A DNA stretch of 64,000 nucleotides from Alkalibaculum sporogenes (GTDB taxonomy: Bacteria > Bacillota > Clostridia > Eubacteriales > Alkalibacteraceae): assembly GCF_009362815.1 (NCBI RefSeq), contig NZ_WHNX01000003.1, positions 140,332 through 204,331 on the forward strand, written 5' to 3'. Within the stretch, counting starts at the first letter, position 1. Every line of letters begins with the position of its first letter. Made by a program: the position numbers and the translations under genes. The notes beneath the pieces were generated by a model. The model saw nothing but the letters and a program-made list of their open reading frames with translations. It was not told the origin of the DNA and made no database searches. This document shows positions 10,402 to 19,392 of the stretch, in pieces.

Positions 10402-11409
10402 TTACACTCCTTTAATTAATTTTTTATTCATTAATAGTTCTGCAATTTGTACTGTATTAGTAGCAGCACCTTTTCTAATATTATCTGCTACAATCCAAAG
10501 GTTAATGCCATTTTCAATACTCTCGTCTCTTCTAATTCTACCCACATATACTTCATCTTTACCTGCTACGCCTACTGCTGTAGGATAGTTGTTTTGTGAC
10601 ACATTATTTTGAACTACAATACCAGGTGATATTTCTAATAATTTTATTAATTCTTCTAAATTAAAGTCTCTTTCGAATTCAATATTAACACTTTCACTGT
10701 GACCATAGTATACTGGAACTCTAACAGTAGTAGCAGTAATTCTCAAATTATCATCGTGTAATATTTTTTTTGTTTCTTCGATCATTTTAATTTCTTCTTT
10801 AGTGTATCCATTCTCAGTGAAAACATCGATATGTGGTAATACGTTAAATGCAATAGGATGTGGATAAAATTTGTTTTCTTGACCACTAATGCCTTCTTCT
10901 AAATCTTGAGAGCCCCTAACACCAGAACCTGAAACTGCTTGATAAGTAGAGTAGATGATTCTTTTAATTTTATATGCATCGTGTAATACTTTTAATGGAA
11001 CCATTGCTTGTATAGTTGAGCAATTAGGATTAGCAATAATATTTTTATGCCATTGCACATCATCTGGATTTACTTCTGGAACTATTAAAGGAACATTTTT
11101 ATCCATTCTAAAAGCACTGCTATTGTCAATTACTATGACTCCATTTCTTGCTGCAATAGGAGAAAACTTTTCGCTTGTGCTACCTCCAGCTGAAAAGAGT
11201 GCTACATCAATATCTTTGTCAAATGAATTTTCGTTTAATTCTTCAACAGTGTATTCTTTACCCATAAAAGTTATTTTATCTCCAGCTGATCTTGCGGAAG
11301 CCATAGGGTAAAGATTCTCTACAGGAAAATTTCTTTCTTCTAGTACTTCTAACATCTTTCTGCCAACCATTCCAGTTGCACCAACGACTGCAACATTGTA
11401 TCTTTTCAT
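10402..11409 (-). CDS. asd: Aspartate-semialdehyde dehydrogenase
   Basis: Reduces aspartyl phosphate to the semialdehyde. The 335-residue protein has the NADP-binding start [15 protein letters not shown], the catalytic Cys in NPNCSTIQ and the [10 protein letters not shown] region of the catalytic domain. It is first in the lysine operon; the start lies about 195 bases downstream of the riboswitch terminator, with a repeat element in between. Confidence 0.96.
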   Translation of the reverse strand: MKRYNVAVVGATGMVGRKMLEVLEERNFPVENLYPMASARSAGDKITFMGKEYTVEELNENSFDKDIDVALFSAGGSTSEKFSPIAARNGVIVIDNSSAFRMDKNVPLIVPEVNPDDVQWHKNIIANPNCSTIQAMVPLKVLHDAYKIKRIIYSTYQAVSGSGVRGSQDLEEGISGQENKFYPHPIAFNVLPHIDVFTENGYTKEEIKMIEETKKILHDDNLRITATTVRVPVYYGHSESVNIEFERDFNLEELIKLLEISPGIVVQNNVSQNNYPTAVGVAGKDEVYVGRIRRDESIENGINLWIVADNIRKGAATNTVQIAELLMNKKLIKGV

Positions 11410-11431
11410 TTATATTCCCCTCCAATTAATT

Positions 11432-11605
11432 AACTTTGAGAAACTCACTTTGTGAGTTTTTCTCTACGCGGACATTCGCCAAATGAAAACAAGTTTTCAT
11501 TTGCGGCACCTTTATCTACGCTAGTCAAATTAGCAAGCTGTTTGACTGGAGTAGATAAAGATGCTTACGAAAAGTTCCTTTCGCTTGGCTCATTGTCTTC
11601 GCGAT
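11432..11605 (-). repeat. Terminator-associated repeat, copy in asd leader
   Basis: Read on the reverse strand it begins right after the T tract of the riboswitch terminator with ATCGCGAAGACAATGAGCC and ends with a GTCCGCGTAGAGAAA / CTCACAAAGTGAG hairpin. The same opening and closing sequences recur at 24563, 26498, 33485, 43895, 53984 and 62686. It includes the palindrome GAAAACTTGTTTTC also seen at 44018, 44178 and 53987. Confidence 0.8.
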
Positions 11606-11634
11606 AAAAAAAACTAGTTTTATAAAAAACTAGC
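11606..11634 (-). terminator. Riboswitch-controlled terminator
   Basis: On the reverse strand: CTAGTTTT, short loop, AAAACTAG followed by TTTTTTT. It lies between the L box and asd, the position expected for the expression platform of a transcription-terminating lysine riboswitch. Confidence 0.85.
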
Positions 11635-11682
11635 TGTATGTTTTAAAAAATATGTTTGTATAAAACAAATTATAACATAACA

Positions 11683-11846
11683 GATAGCTCCCCATCACTA
11701 AGATGACAGTATTATCGTTATTTACGATAATCCCAGCAATTTTTATCCTCAGGTAAAAATTACTTCGGCATTTTTTCCTTTCCCATTAATTCAACTGATC
11801 CTGATATCATCATTAATAGTACTAATAATAAATGCACCTCTATCAA
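11683..11846 (-). promoter_or_regulatory. Lysine riboswitch (L box)
   Basis: The reverse strand reads GATAGAGGTGCA, AGTACTA, GGGAAAGGAAAAAATGCCGAAG (split here as GGGAAAGG and ATGCCGAAG), TGCTGGG, ACTGTCATC and GGGGAGCTATCT in order, the conserved blocks of the L box; the P1 stem is formed by GATAG and CTATC at the two ends. It precedes the terminator and asd. High lysine should terminate transcription of asd-dapA-dapB-dapH-lysC. Confidence 0.95.
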
Positions 11847-12056
11847 AAGATATTTAATTATAGCATTGTTGTTTATCATTATAACAGTAAAAGTATTGAA
11901 AATAAATGAAAAACCCTATATTTTTAATTTTATTTTAAGTTATAATAATATAACGGCTCAAAAATGTCAAAGGAATATAATGTAGTGTTTATTATTATAT
12001 TATTATAAAGATATGAGGATGGTTCATAGTTTTTTTTATTATTGGAGGTTATGATA

Positions 12057-13196
12057 GTGCGAAAGGGCATTATGGCATTAAATGAAGAAGCAGTATCAAT
12101 AAGACGAAAATTACACACAATTCCAGAAGAGGGTTTTGAAGAATTCAAGACTTCTGATTATATTTACAAATATTTAATAGATTTGGGGATTGAAAATATT
12201 GAAAGAGTTGCGACTACAGGCATTGTGGCATTTATACCAGGACAATGCGACGAAACTATTGCATTTAGAGCAGATATGGATGGTTTATCTGTAGACGAAG
12301 ATAATATTTGTGAGTATAAGTCAATTCATAAAGGTATGATGCATGCATGTGGACATGATGGACATATGACTATAATGCTATTACTTGCCAAGTATATAGT
12401 TGAAAATAAGATTGTATCAAAGTATAATGTACTCCTTATCTTTCAACCAGCAGAGGAAGGCCCTGGAGGTGCTAAGGTAATTATAGAACAGGGGTTGTTG
12501 CAAAAATATGCTGTTAGAAAGATATATGGATGCCATATCATGCCTACTATTGATGAGGGGAAAATAGGATGTAAGCCTGGTCCATTAATGGCGCAAACTG
12601 GTGAGTTTTATATTACAGTTCGGGGAACAAGTGCACATGCAGCATCACCTCATAAAAGTGTAGATGCAATTATGATCTCTGCTAACTTAATTAATGCACT
12701 AAATACAATTGTTAGTAGAAACATGGATCCAATAGAGACTACATTATTTTCAATAGGTACTATTAATGGTGGAACGAGAGTAAATGTAGTAGCAGGTGAG
12801 GTTAAATTAAGCGGTACTATGAGAGCATTTGATGAAAAAACTTATTATGGAATGAGAAAGAGGTTGCTCGATATATCAAAAGGTGTTGAAAGTGCTTTTA
12901 ATTGTACGATTGACTGTAATGTAATAGAAATGTACCCACCTGTAGTAAATGATCAAAGACTTTATCAAGAATTTGTTGAAATAGTAAATGATTTTGATTA
13001 TGAAGAAGTGTTGCCTATGATGATAGCAGAGGATTTTTCTTATTATCAAAGGGAAGTACCAGGACTATTCTTCTATTTGGGTTCAAAGAATAATCAAAAA
13101 GATTTTATATATGATTTACACCATAGTAAATTTAATTTTAACGAGATAATTTTATTAAATGCGGTAGAAATATATGCAAAAATAATAGAACAGTGA
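12057..13196 (+). CDS. M20 amidohydrolase, probable N-acetyldiaminopimelate deacetylase
   Basis: A 379-residue zinc hydrolase of the M20D family. Metal-binding motifs are MHACGHDGH (near residue 95), the catalytic Glu pair in QPAEEGPGG, the dimerisation-domain His in SAHAASPH, and a late AEDFSYY. GTG 12057 is preferred because GGAGG (12044-12048) is 8 bases upstream; the ATG at 12051 is too close. It is divergent from the lysine operon, which has dapH but no deacetylase, so N-acetyl-L,L-diaminopimelate is the most likely substrate; hippurate- or amino-acid-hydrolase activity is the alternative. Confidence 0.82.
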   Translation: MRKGIMALNEEAVSIRRKLHTIPEEGFEEFKTSDYIYKYLIDLGIENIERVATTGIVAFIPGQCDETIAFRADMDGLSVDEDNICEYKSIHKGMMHACGHDGHMTIMLLLAKYIVENKIVSKYNVLLIFQPAEEGPGGAKVIIEQGLLQKYAVRKIYGCHIMPTIDEGKIGCKPGPLMAQTGEFYITVRGTSAHAASPHKSVDAIMISANLINALNTIVSRNMDPIETTLFSIGTINGGTRVNVVAGEVKLSGTMRAFDEKTYYGMRKRLLDISKGVESAFNCTIDCNVIEMYPPVVNDQRLYQEFVEIVNDFDYEEVLPMMIAEDFSYYQREVPGLFFYLGSKNNQKDFIYDLHHSKFNFNEIILLNAVEIYAKIIEQ

Positions 13197-13211
13197 TATG
13201 AGAGGAAAATA

Positions 13212-14501
13212 ATGAAAAAAAGATTTATTACTATATTGTTTATAACGTTAATACTTGTGTCTTTACCTATTAAATTAATTAAAGCAGATGAGGGATCCTC
13301 GTTATTCAATGGTCTTTACTTAATTAACGGAGAAGTTGAGTTGCAAAGTGTAAAAATTGATATTTCTGTTGATAACTCTCAGACTAGCAGGGTAACAGCA
13401 TCATATGAAATGAAAAATAATGGTAAAGAAACTCAATCTTTAACCTTGGGGACGCCATTAACCTCGTTAAAAATAAGTAATTTTAAAAATAGTTTTACAC
13501 CATATAACTATAATTCAATAATAGTTAGTGGCAGTAAAATTAACGAAACTATAGAAGGATTAGATGTTGATTTTGACAATTGGAGAAATTTTAATATTCC
13601 AATGAACTTAAAACCTGGGGAAACAGCTACAGCTACAATTACGTATAATATAGAGAATAAACAAGATTATTCAGGAAAAGTAACTGTAGATATGGATATG
13701 GAACATTTAAAAAGCTGGGGTTCCCAGCCTGAAGAGGTAAATATTAAGGCTAGCTTCAATGCAAAAACGGTAAAGATATACAATTTTGATAATTACTTTA
13801 AAGTAGAGCCTACTGAGATACTAGATGAGTATGGATACATTTGGACATTGACAGGAAGAGATATGTATAGAGATATTGCTTTTAATTATTATTTTGTAGA
13901 TGATGAAATAATTTCACAATTAAGAAAAATTAAAAATGGGCAAATTAATACGATGATTTCTAGTTTTAATAATAGAGATTATAGTAGGGTAATTGAAAGT
14001 GGCAAGAAATACATAGCCGATTCAAAGAATACTGAGAATCAAAATATCGTTTACTTGTTAATGGTAGATGCGTATATAGCGATTAAAGAGTATCATCAAG
14101 CATTGGCTATTTACGACTTAATAGAAATAGGAACAACTGATCTTGGTGAAATTGATGAAAAGATTCAATATAAAACCCTATACAACAAAGTTATAAGCTA
14201 TAGAGAATTAAAACAATATGAGAAAATGTATGATTTAATAGATTATGAATTAAACTATTCAAGTTTAAATACTTATATGGCAAGATACCTAGAACAACAA
14301 ATCGACTTAATTCCAGAGAAAGAACTTTCGCGAATAAAAGAAACTCGTACAGAACCAAGTGAATTGGAGAAATTTACCAATAAGTTTATTAAAGGAGAGT
14401 TTCAACCATTTCTTTTATTAGCAATTGGAATCATATTAATCGTTTTAATCGTTATACTTTTTATAAGAAGAAAGAAAAATAAAAATAGATTTTTTCATTA
14501 G
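13212..14501 (+). CDS. Exported membrane-anchored protein of unknown function
   Basis: A 429-residue protein with an N-terminal signal peptide (residues about 4-26), an extracellular beta-rich region (GETATATITYNIENK), a TPR-like helical stretch (about 265-330: NIVYLLMVDAYIAIKEYHQALAIYDLIE), one C-terminal membrane helix (about 400-420) and a Lys/Arg-rich cytoplasmic tail. I do not recognise the family. It is co-directional and closely spaced with the M20 hydrolase and the methyltransferase gene. Confidence 0.7.
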   Translation: MKKRFITILFITLILVSLPIKLIKADEGSSLFNGLYLINGEVELQSVKIDISVDNSQTSRVTASYEMKNNGKETQSLTLGTPLTSLKISNFKNSFTPYNYNSIIVSGSKINETIEGLDVDFDNWRNFNIPMNLKPGETATATITYNIENKQDYSGKVTVDMDMEHLKSWGSQPEEVNIKASFNAKTVKIYNFDNYFKVEPTEILDEYGYIWTLTGRDMYRDIAFNYYFVDDEIISQLRKIKNGQINTMISSFNNRDYSRVIESGKKYIADSKNTENQNIVYLLMVDAYIAIKEYHQALAIYDLIEIGTTDLGEIDEKIQYKTLYNKVISYRELKQYEKMYDLIDYELNYSSLNTYMARYLEQQIDLIPEKELSRIKETRTEPSELEKFTNKFIKGEFQPFLLLAIGIILIVLIVILFIRRKKNKNRFFH

Positions 14502-14510
14502 AGGAGAATT

Positions 14511-15257
14511 ATGTACAATAAAATGTCAAGAATATACGATGAATTAATGACAGAAGAAGTAGATTATATAAATTGGACACATTATATTCAAAAGATTTTT
14601 GCAAGATATAATGTAGAAGTTAAAGATGTCATGGATTTAGGTTGTGGAACAGGAAATATAACAATTCCTCTATCGGATATGGGATATAAAATGGTAGGAG
14701 TAGATTTATCAGAAGACATGCTAGCTATAGCAGATAGTAAAGCCTTCCTTAAAAATAATAATATAAAGTGGATATATGGAGATATGGTAGACTCTCAAGC
14801 ATATGATATGTCTTATGATGCGATTATATCATGTTGTGACGCTGTAAACTATATACTTGAAGAAGACGAGCTTATGAAAATGTTTAGAAATGTCTATAAA
14901 GGGCTTAAAGAAAATGGAATTTTCACTTTCGATATAAATTCATATTATAAGATTAATCAAGTGTATAAAGACCAAGTCTTTACTTACACATCAGATAAAA
15001 TAAATTATATATGGGAAAATAATTACGATGAAGATACAGACATTATCGAGTATTATTTAAATTTTTTTGTAAAGAATGATAAAGATAACGATTATACAAG
15101 GTCAGAAGAAATACATTATCAAAAAGCTTATAAAAATGAAAATATTATAGATATGTTACTAAAAGTGGGGTTTACATCTGTAGAATTATTTAAGTTTGAT
15201 TCTTTTCAGATGCCTGACTTAGAAGCTGAAAGAATACAATTTTGCGCAATAAGGTGA
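14511..15257 (+). CDS. Class I SAM-dependent methyltransferase
   Basis: A 248-residue methyltransferase with motif I MDLGCGTGNITIPL (near residue 42), motif II GVDLSEDMLAIA, and YDAIISCCDAVNYIL as the motif IV region. Substrate cannot be told. It sits 9 bases after the preceding gene and 49 before hslO, so it belongs to the same operon. Confidence 0.85.
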   Translation: MYNKMSRIYDELMTEEVDYINWTHYIQKIFARYNVEVKDVMDLGCGTGNITIPLSDMGYKMVGVDLSEDMLAIADSKAFLKNNNIKWIYGDMVDSQAYDMSYDAIISCCDAVNYILEEDELMKMFRNVYKGLKENGIFTFDINSYYKINQVYKDQVFTYTSDKINYIWENNYDEDTDIIEYYLNFFVKNDKDNDYTRSEEIHYQKAYKNENIIDMLLKVGFTSVELFKFDSFQMPDLEAERIQFCAIR

Positions 15258-15306
15258 GAAGTAATTAGTAAATTATACTTGAGATTAAGATTATGAGGAG
15301 AATAAC

Positions 15307-16173
15307 ATGGATTATATGATAAGTGCTACTATTGAAGGACAACCTATAAGGCTATTTGCAGCGGATACTACTGAGATGATAAGAGAGTCACAAAAAATAC
15401 ATGGTACATCACCTACTGCTTCAGCAGCTTTAGGAAGAACTATGACTGCAGTTGCAATGATGACTATGATGCTTAAAAGTGAAAAAGATAAAATAACAGC
15501 TCAAATAAAAGGTGACGGCATTGCAGAAAATATTCTTGTAGTAGGTAATGTAAAAGGTGAATTGAAAGCTGACATATACAATCCTGATATTTATATTCCG
15601 CTTAAAGAAAATGGTAAGTTAGATGTTTCATCAGCAATTGGAAAAGGAACTTTAACAATTATAAAGGATTTAGGTTTAAAACATCCATATATCGGAACAG
15701 TAGAGATAGTAAGTGGCGAAATAGCAGAAGATTTTACTTACTATTTTATGGCATCAGAACAAGTGCCGTCTGTAGTAGCACTAGGTGTATTAGTGAATCC
15801 AGATGGAAGCATTGAAAAAGCTGGAGGATTTATTATTCAATTATTACCAGGCTATAGCGAAAATCTAATAGAACATATAGAAAAAAGGATAACAGAAGTA
15901 TCAAGTATTACTATATTACTAGAAGAGGGTAAATCACTAGAAGAAATTTTACTGTTACTGTTTGATGGCTACAATGTTTCATTTGCTGAAGAGAAATTAG
16001 TTAAATACTATTGTGATTGTAATAAAGATAGATTTGAAAGAGGTCTTATTTCTTTAGGATCTGAAGAAATTAAAATGATAATAGAAGAACAGGAAAAAGC
16101 AGAAATCAAATGTCATTTCTGCGGAAAAGAGTACATGTTTTACAAAGAAGATTTAGAAGAATTATTAAAATAA
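15307..16173 (+). CDS. hslO: Redox-regulated chaperone Hsp33
   Basis: A 288-residue holdase chaperone activated by oxidation. The N-terminal domain carries GTSPTASAALGRTM, and the C-terminal zinc centre is CDCNKDRF ... CHFCGKEY (CxC and CxxC cysteines all present), so redox control should work. Start ATG 15307 follows GAGGAG. Confidence 0.95.
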   Translation: MDYMISATIEGQPIRLFAADTTEMIRESQKIHGTSPTASAALGRTMTAVAMMTMMLKSEKDKITAQIKGDGIAENILVVGNVKGELKADIYNPDIYIPLKENGKLDVSSAIGKGTLTIIKDLGLKHPYIGTVEIVSGEIAEDFTYYFMASEQVPSVVALGVLVNPDGSIEKAGGFIIQLLPGYSENLIEHIEKRITEVSSITILLEEGKSLEEILLLLFDGYNVSFAEEKLVKYYCDCNKDRFERGLISLGSEEIKMIIEEQEKAEIKCHFCGKEYMFYKEDLEELLK

Positions 16174-16185
16174 AGTGAAACTTTA

Positions 16186-16216
16186 TTCAGTAGGGGTTTC
16201 TTCATTCCCTACTGAA
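16186..16216 (+). repeat. TTCAGTAGGG/CCCTACTGAA hairpin, copy 2
   Basis: Perfect 10-bp inverted repeat 12 bases after the hslO stop, preceded by GTGAAACTTTA. It matches the hairpin at 3032-3061 and the half sites at 39840 and 41680. It could serve as the end of the hslO transcript, although no T tract follows. Confidence 0.65.
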
Positions 16217-16374
16217 CAAATATCAATGATAGTTTGGATCAACTAACGTTTAAGCAATTCCAGAGAGGTTGTAGAACATGTTTTTATAGGCTAGAAAAAA
16301 AGTATGAAATAGGTATTGACTTTATTATAGCCCTACTGTATACTAGTAAATGTCCTCAAAAATGAGAACAAAAT

Positions 16375-16450
16375 GGTCGCATAGCTCAGCTGGGAGAGCA
16401 CCTGCCTTACAAGCAGGGGGTCATAGGTTCGAGCCCTATTGCGACCACCA
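16375..16450 (+). tRNA. tRNA-Val (TAC)
   Basis: 76 bases with CCA encoded. Acceptor stem GGTCGCA/TGCGACC, anticodon loop CTTACAA, T loop GGTTCGAGCC. First of a run of six tRNA genes. Confidence 0.97.
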
Positions 16451-16476
16451 TTTATTTAGTAGAAACAAAAAAATGC

Positions 16477-16553
16477 GGCCTGGTAGTTCAGTTGGTTAGA
16501 ATGCCAGCCTGTCACGCTGGAGGTCGACGGTTCGAGCCCGTTCCAGGTCGCCA
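16477..16553 (+). tRNA. tRNA-Asp (GTC)
   Basis: 77 bases with CCA encoded. Acceptor stem GGCCTGG/CCAGGTC, anticodon loop CTGTCAC, discriminator G as usual for tRNA-Asp. The last 18 bases are copied again at 16729-16746. Confidence 0.97.
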
Positions 16554-16891
16554 TTAAAAAACAATTTAGAATTGAAAATTTAGGATTTAGATTAAAACAT
16601 GAGCAAGCACAAAGGGCTCGAACCGCGAGGCGGTTTTGAGTGGTGCGAAGCAATTCAAATGCTAAATGCATTTGAATAACGAAAAATCTCTGAGCGCCTA
16701 GCGAAGAGGGTAGATGCGAAGCATATACGCCCGTTCCAGGTCGCCATTTAATTAATTAATAATTAAGAATTAACAATGAATAATTAAAAGTACAAAGTAA
16801 AGGCACGTAGGGGTCGAACCGCGAGGCGGTTTCGAAACGGTGCGAAGCAATTTAAATGCAAGAGCATTTAAATAACGAAAAATCTCTGAGC
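16536..16891 (+). repeat. 193-196 bp tandem duplication starting in tRNA-Asp
   Basis: The 20-base sequence GCCCGTTCCAGGTCGCCATT at 16536-16555 (end of tRNA-Asp) recurs at 16729-16748. Each copy is followed by an AT-rich spacer and then by a diverged 82-base unit (16614-16695 and 16810-16891) containing CGAACCGCGAGGCGGTT, GGTGCGAAGCAATT, an AAATGC/GCATTT inverted repeat and ACGAAAAATCTCTGAGC. This fills the 400-base gap between tRNA-Asp and tRNA-Phe. No ORF was seen inside. Confidence 0.85.
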
Positions 16892-16953
16892 AACAAATTA
16901 CAACTACTTTTTTCACTTCAAAAAATTAGAATACATATAATATAAACAAATAC

Positions 16954-17029
<76 letters not shown>

Positions 17030-17214
17030 GTTATTAATTGAGAACTACTTTGCTACCATGTAGCAATTCGACTTCTAACCTCTTGCATCTAGCATCTCAA
17101 TGCCAGTGGTATAAGTAGAGAACCAAAATCTTCGATTTTGTGTGAATCACTTAGTACGGCAAACTAAAGTATTACACAATACTTGTCGAACACATTATAA
17201 CTTAATATATTTAT

Positions 17215-17289
17215 GCGAAAGTGGCTCAGTGGTAGAGCATCGCCTTGCCAAGGCGAGGGTCGCGAGTTCAAATCTCGTCTTTCGCTCCA
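17215..17289 (+). tRNA. tRNA-Gly (GCC)
   Basis: 75 bases with CCA. Acceptor stem GCGAAAG/CTTTCGC, anticodon loop TTGCCAA, discriminator T. Confidence 0.97.
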
Positions 17290-17296
17290 TTTTAAT

Positions 17297-17370
17297 GGCG
17301 GCATAGCCAAGTGGTAAGGCACAGGTCTGCAACACCTTCATCCCCAGTTCAAATCTGGGTGCCGCCTCCA
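17297..17370 (+). tRNA. tRNA-Cys (GCA)
   Basis: 74 bases with CCA. Acceptor stem GGCGGCA/TGCCGCC, anticodon loop TCTGCAACA region. Only 7 bases after tRNA-Gly. Confidence 0.97.
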
Positions 17371-17377
17371 TAACAAT

Positions 17378-17466
17378 GCCGGAGTGGCGGAACTGGCAGA
17401 CGCACAGGACTTAAAATCCTGCGGTCCTAATAGACCGTATCGGTTCGATTCCGATCTTCGGCACCA
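17378..17466 (+). tRNA. tRNA-Leu (TAA)
   Basis: 89 bases with CCA and a long variable arm (GCGGTCCTAATAGACCGT). Acceptor stem GCCGGAG/CTTCGGC, anticodon TAA. Confidence 0.97.
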
Positions 17467-17482
17467 ACATTAATTATAGACT

Positions 17483-17510
17483 AAAGTTGAAAAAACTTTG
17501 GTTTTTTTTT
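17483..17510 (+). terminator. Terminator of the tRNA cluster
   Basis: Stem AAAGTT/AACTTT followed by GG and a run of nine T, 17 bases after tRNA-Leu. Confidence 0.85.
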
Positions 17511-17585
17511 CGTACAAAGCTTGATTGATCGGATATTTGTCAAATGGTGTTGGTGAAGAAAAAACCAAAAAAATGATTATTTATG

Positions 17586-17625
17586 TAGCTTAGGAACAAT
17601 TGCGATATGTTCCTAAGCTATTTTT
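17586..17625 (+). terminator. Strong orphan terminator
   Basis: Perfect 12-bp stem TAGCTTAGGAAC/GTTCCTAAGCTA followed by TTTTTG. No gene lies between the tRNA terminator (17510) and this one, so it may end a short RNA or be a remnant. The gap 17467-17998 otherwise holds a weak repeat remnant near 17627 (GTTATCGCTAAGACAGTGA) and the permease promoter. Confidence 0.75.
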
Positions 17626-17813
17626 GTTATCGCTAAGACAGTGATAAACGACTTCTTGTAGATGTATGTATTACGATACAAAACTATTAGGGCTTGCAAA
17701 TCCTCTTCTTGAGTTTTAGTCGCTGATTAACAAGCATCAGTTGATATAGATTCAAGTATTATTAAAATTTAACCAGGTCAATTTGTATTTCGAAGATTAT
17801 TTAAAATATTGTA

Positions 17814-17855
17814 TTGACAAACCTGTATTACAATTATATACTATTGGTATACCAA
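17814..17855 (+). promoter_or_regulatory. Promoter plus GntR-type operator, NCS2 permease
   Basis: -35 TTGACA (17814-17819), 17-base spacer, -10 TATACT (17837-17842), then the perfect palindrome TTGGTATACCAA at 17844-17855, placed where it would cover the transcription start. One of five copies of this box in the window. Confidence 0.85.
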
Positions 17856-17998
17856 ATTCACATTAGGGACAAGCAATGATAGTGAAGTGAAAAGGGAGGT
17901 AAGAGTCAGAAGAAACACGTGTTTATTTAATTTAAAGTTTGACATTATTTTAAGAATACGATTTAAAATTATTTACGAAAAAAGGAGATGAGTGGCCC

Positions 17999-19327
17999 AT
18001 GGATCCTACTCAAGTAAGGGTTAAATCAGATGAAAAATTAAGTATTAAACAGTCATTATTTTACGGCTTTCAGTCGCTGTTAGCGTGCAATTTATTTTTA
18101 GGTCCATTTGTTCTAATAGGCGTTTTTCAAATGGATGTAACTTTGGCAGCATCTTTCATAGGGATGACATTTTTAGCTTGTGGTATTGCAACAATTATTC
18201 AAGCTGGCTTTTTTCTTAAGATGCAGGTAATACAAGGTGTATCATTTGCTACTTTTGGAGCAATAATAGCAGTAGTTATGGGTGCAGACTTTGCCACACT
18301 TGTTGGAGCATTGCTTGTATCATCATTATTTATTGTTATCTTGGGTTATTTTAAACTATTCAGTAAACTAGTTAAAAAGTTTATTCCTGGATTAGTTGCT
18401 GGAACAGTTATCATTGTCGTTGGTATAGCTTTGATGCCAATCACTATTACGTCTATCGTAGATCTTCCAGGTAATCCTGGAGAAAACTTTTTAATTGCAG
18501 GAGTTACGTTCGGTTTGCTATTGATATTTATGAGACTGGGTAGAAAAAATAATAGGTTTGGAAAAATACTTAGTATCGGCGGTGTGATTTATGCAATTGT
18601 AATTGGAACAATTGTAGCGTCATTCTTCGGTCAAGTAGACTTATCACCGATAGGATCTGCTTCATGGTTTTCTATACCCAAATTATTTCCATTTGGACCA
18701 CCAAAGTTTGAAATTAATACAATTCTAGTATTTTTGGTAATTATGACAATTAGTATGATCGAGTCAATTGGAACATGGTTTACTATCACAGAAATGAGTG
18801 GAGATGAAGTAGACGACGCTCGTTTAGACAGAGGAGTTATGGGAGAAGGTTTGGGTGTCTTTATAGGTTCATTAGTCGGAGGTTTGCCGATTAGCAGCTA
18901 CGCCTCAAACACAGGCGTTCTCGTTGTAACAAAAGTGTTTAGCCGATATGCAGCCATAGGAGCTGGAGTAATAGCAGTTGCCATGGCATTTAGCCCTAAG
19001 CTTATGTTTTTGATTGCAATTGTCCCTGCACCTGTTATATGGGGAGTGTATGGTATAGTATGCATCGCCGTTCTTATGAGTGGTATAAATAGTATTAAAA
19101 GATATCCGACTACAGAACGTAACAATTTAGTTGTGGGTATTGCCATTTTAGCAACGATTGGAACAGGACTATTGCCAATGACTATCGTTGGTGTAATGCC
19201 TGGTATAATAAGTTACTTATTCCAAGCAGCTATTGCTATCGGTTGTATAGCCGCCATAGTTGCAAATCTTGTTATCCCTGAACAAGCTGATGACAAAGTG
19301 CAACTTGATATATCAGAAGGCCAATAG
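17999..19327 (+). CDS. NCS2-family permease (xanthine/uracil type)
   Basis: A 442-residue inner-membrane carrier of the NCS2 nucleobase:cation symporter family with about 12-14 hydrophobic segments, and the family landmarks VIQGVSFATFGAI (near residue 80) and GGLPISSYASNTGVL (near residue 295). NCS2 proteins usually import xanthine, urate or uracil. No purine riboswitch is visible in its 140-base leader; it has instead the TTGGTATACCAA operator shared with the transhydroxylase, TauE carrier, corrinoid and moeA genes, so an aromatic or heterocyclic substrate linked to that regulon is possible. ATG 17999 follows AAAGGAGAT. Confidence 0.85.
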   Translation: MDPTQVRVKSDEKLSIKQSLFYGFQSLLACNLFLGPFVLIGVFQMDVTLAASFIGMTFLACGIATIIQAGFFLKMQVIQGVSFATFGAIIAVVMGADFATLVGALLVSSLFIVILGYFKLFSKLVKKFIPGLVAGTVIIVVGIALMPITITSIVDLPGNPGENFLIAGVTFGLLLIFMRLGRKNNRFGKILSIGGVIYAIVIGTIVASFFGQVDLSPIGSASWFSIPKLFPFGPPKFEINTILVFLVIMTISMIESIGTWFTITEMSGDEVDDARLDRGVMGEGLGVFIGSLVGGLPISSYASNTGVLVVTKVFSRYAAIGAGVIAVAMAFSPKLMFLIAIVPAPVIWGVYGIVCIAVLMSGINSIKRYPTTERNNLVVGIAILATIGTGLLPMTIVGVMPGIISYLFQAAIAIGCIAAIVANLVIPEQADDKVQLDISEGQ

Positions 19328-19352
19328 AATTTTAATATAGTACTTTCAATTT

Positions 19353-19392
19353 AAAAATCCTGGTGGATAGATTATCCAACCAGGATTTTTTT
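19353..19392 (+). terminator. Terminator of the permease gene
   Basis: Stem AAATCCTGGTTGGATA-like arms closing as ATCC..AACCAGGATTTTTTT. A degenerate copy of the terminator-associated repeat follows at 19393-19447. Confidence 0.85.

Noticed and set aside
16456..16671. Reverse-strand ORF of 71 codons overlapping tRNA-Asp
   Set aside because: It reads through the tRNA and the duplicated region, has no ribosome site and no recognisable protein features.
17856..17998. Purine riboswitch in the permease leader
   Set aside because: The conserved loop and P1 sequences of the purine riboswitch are not present.
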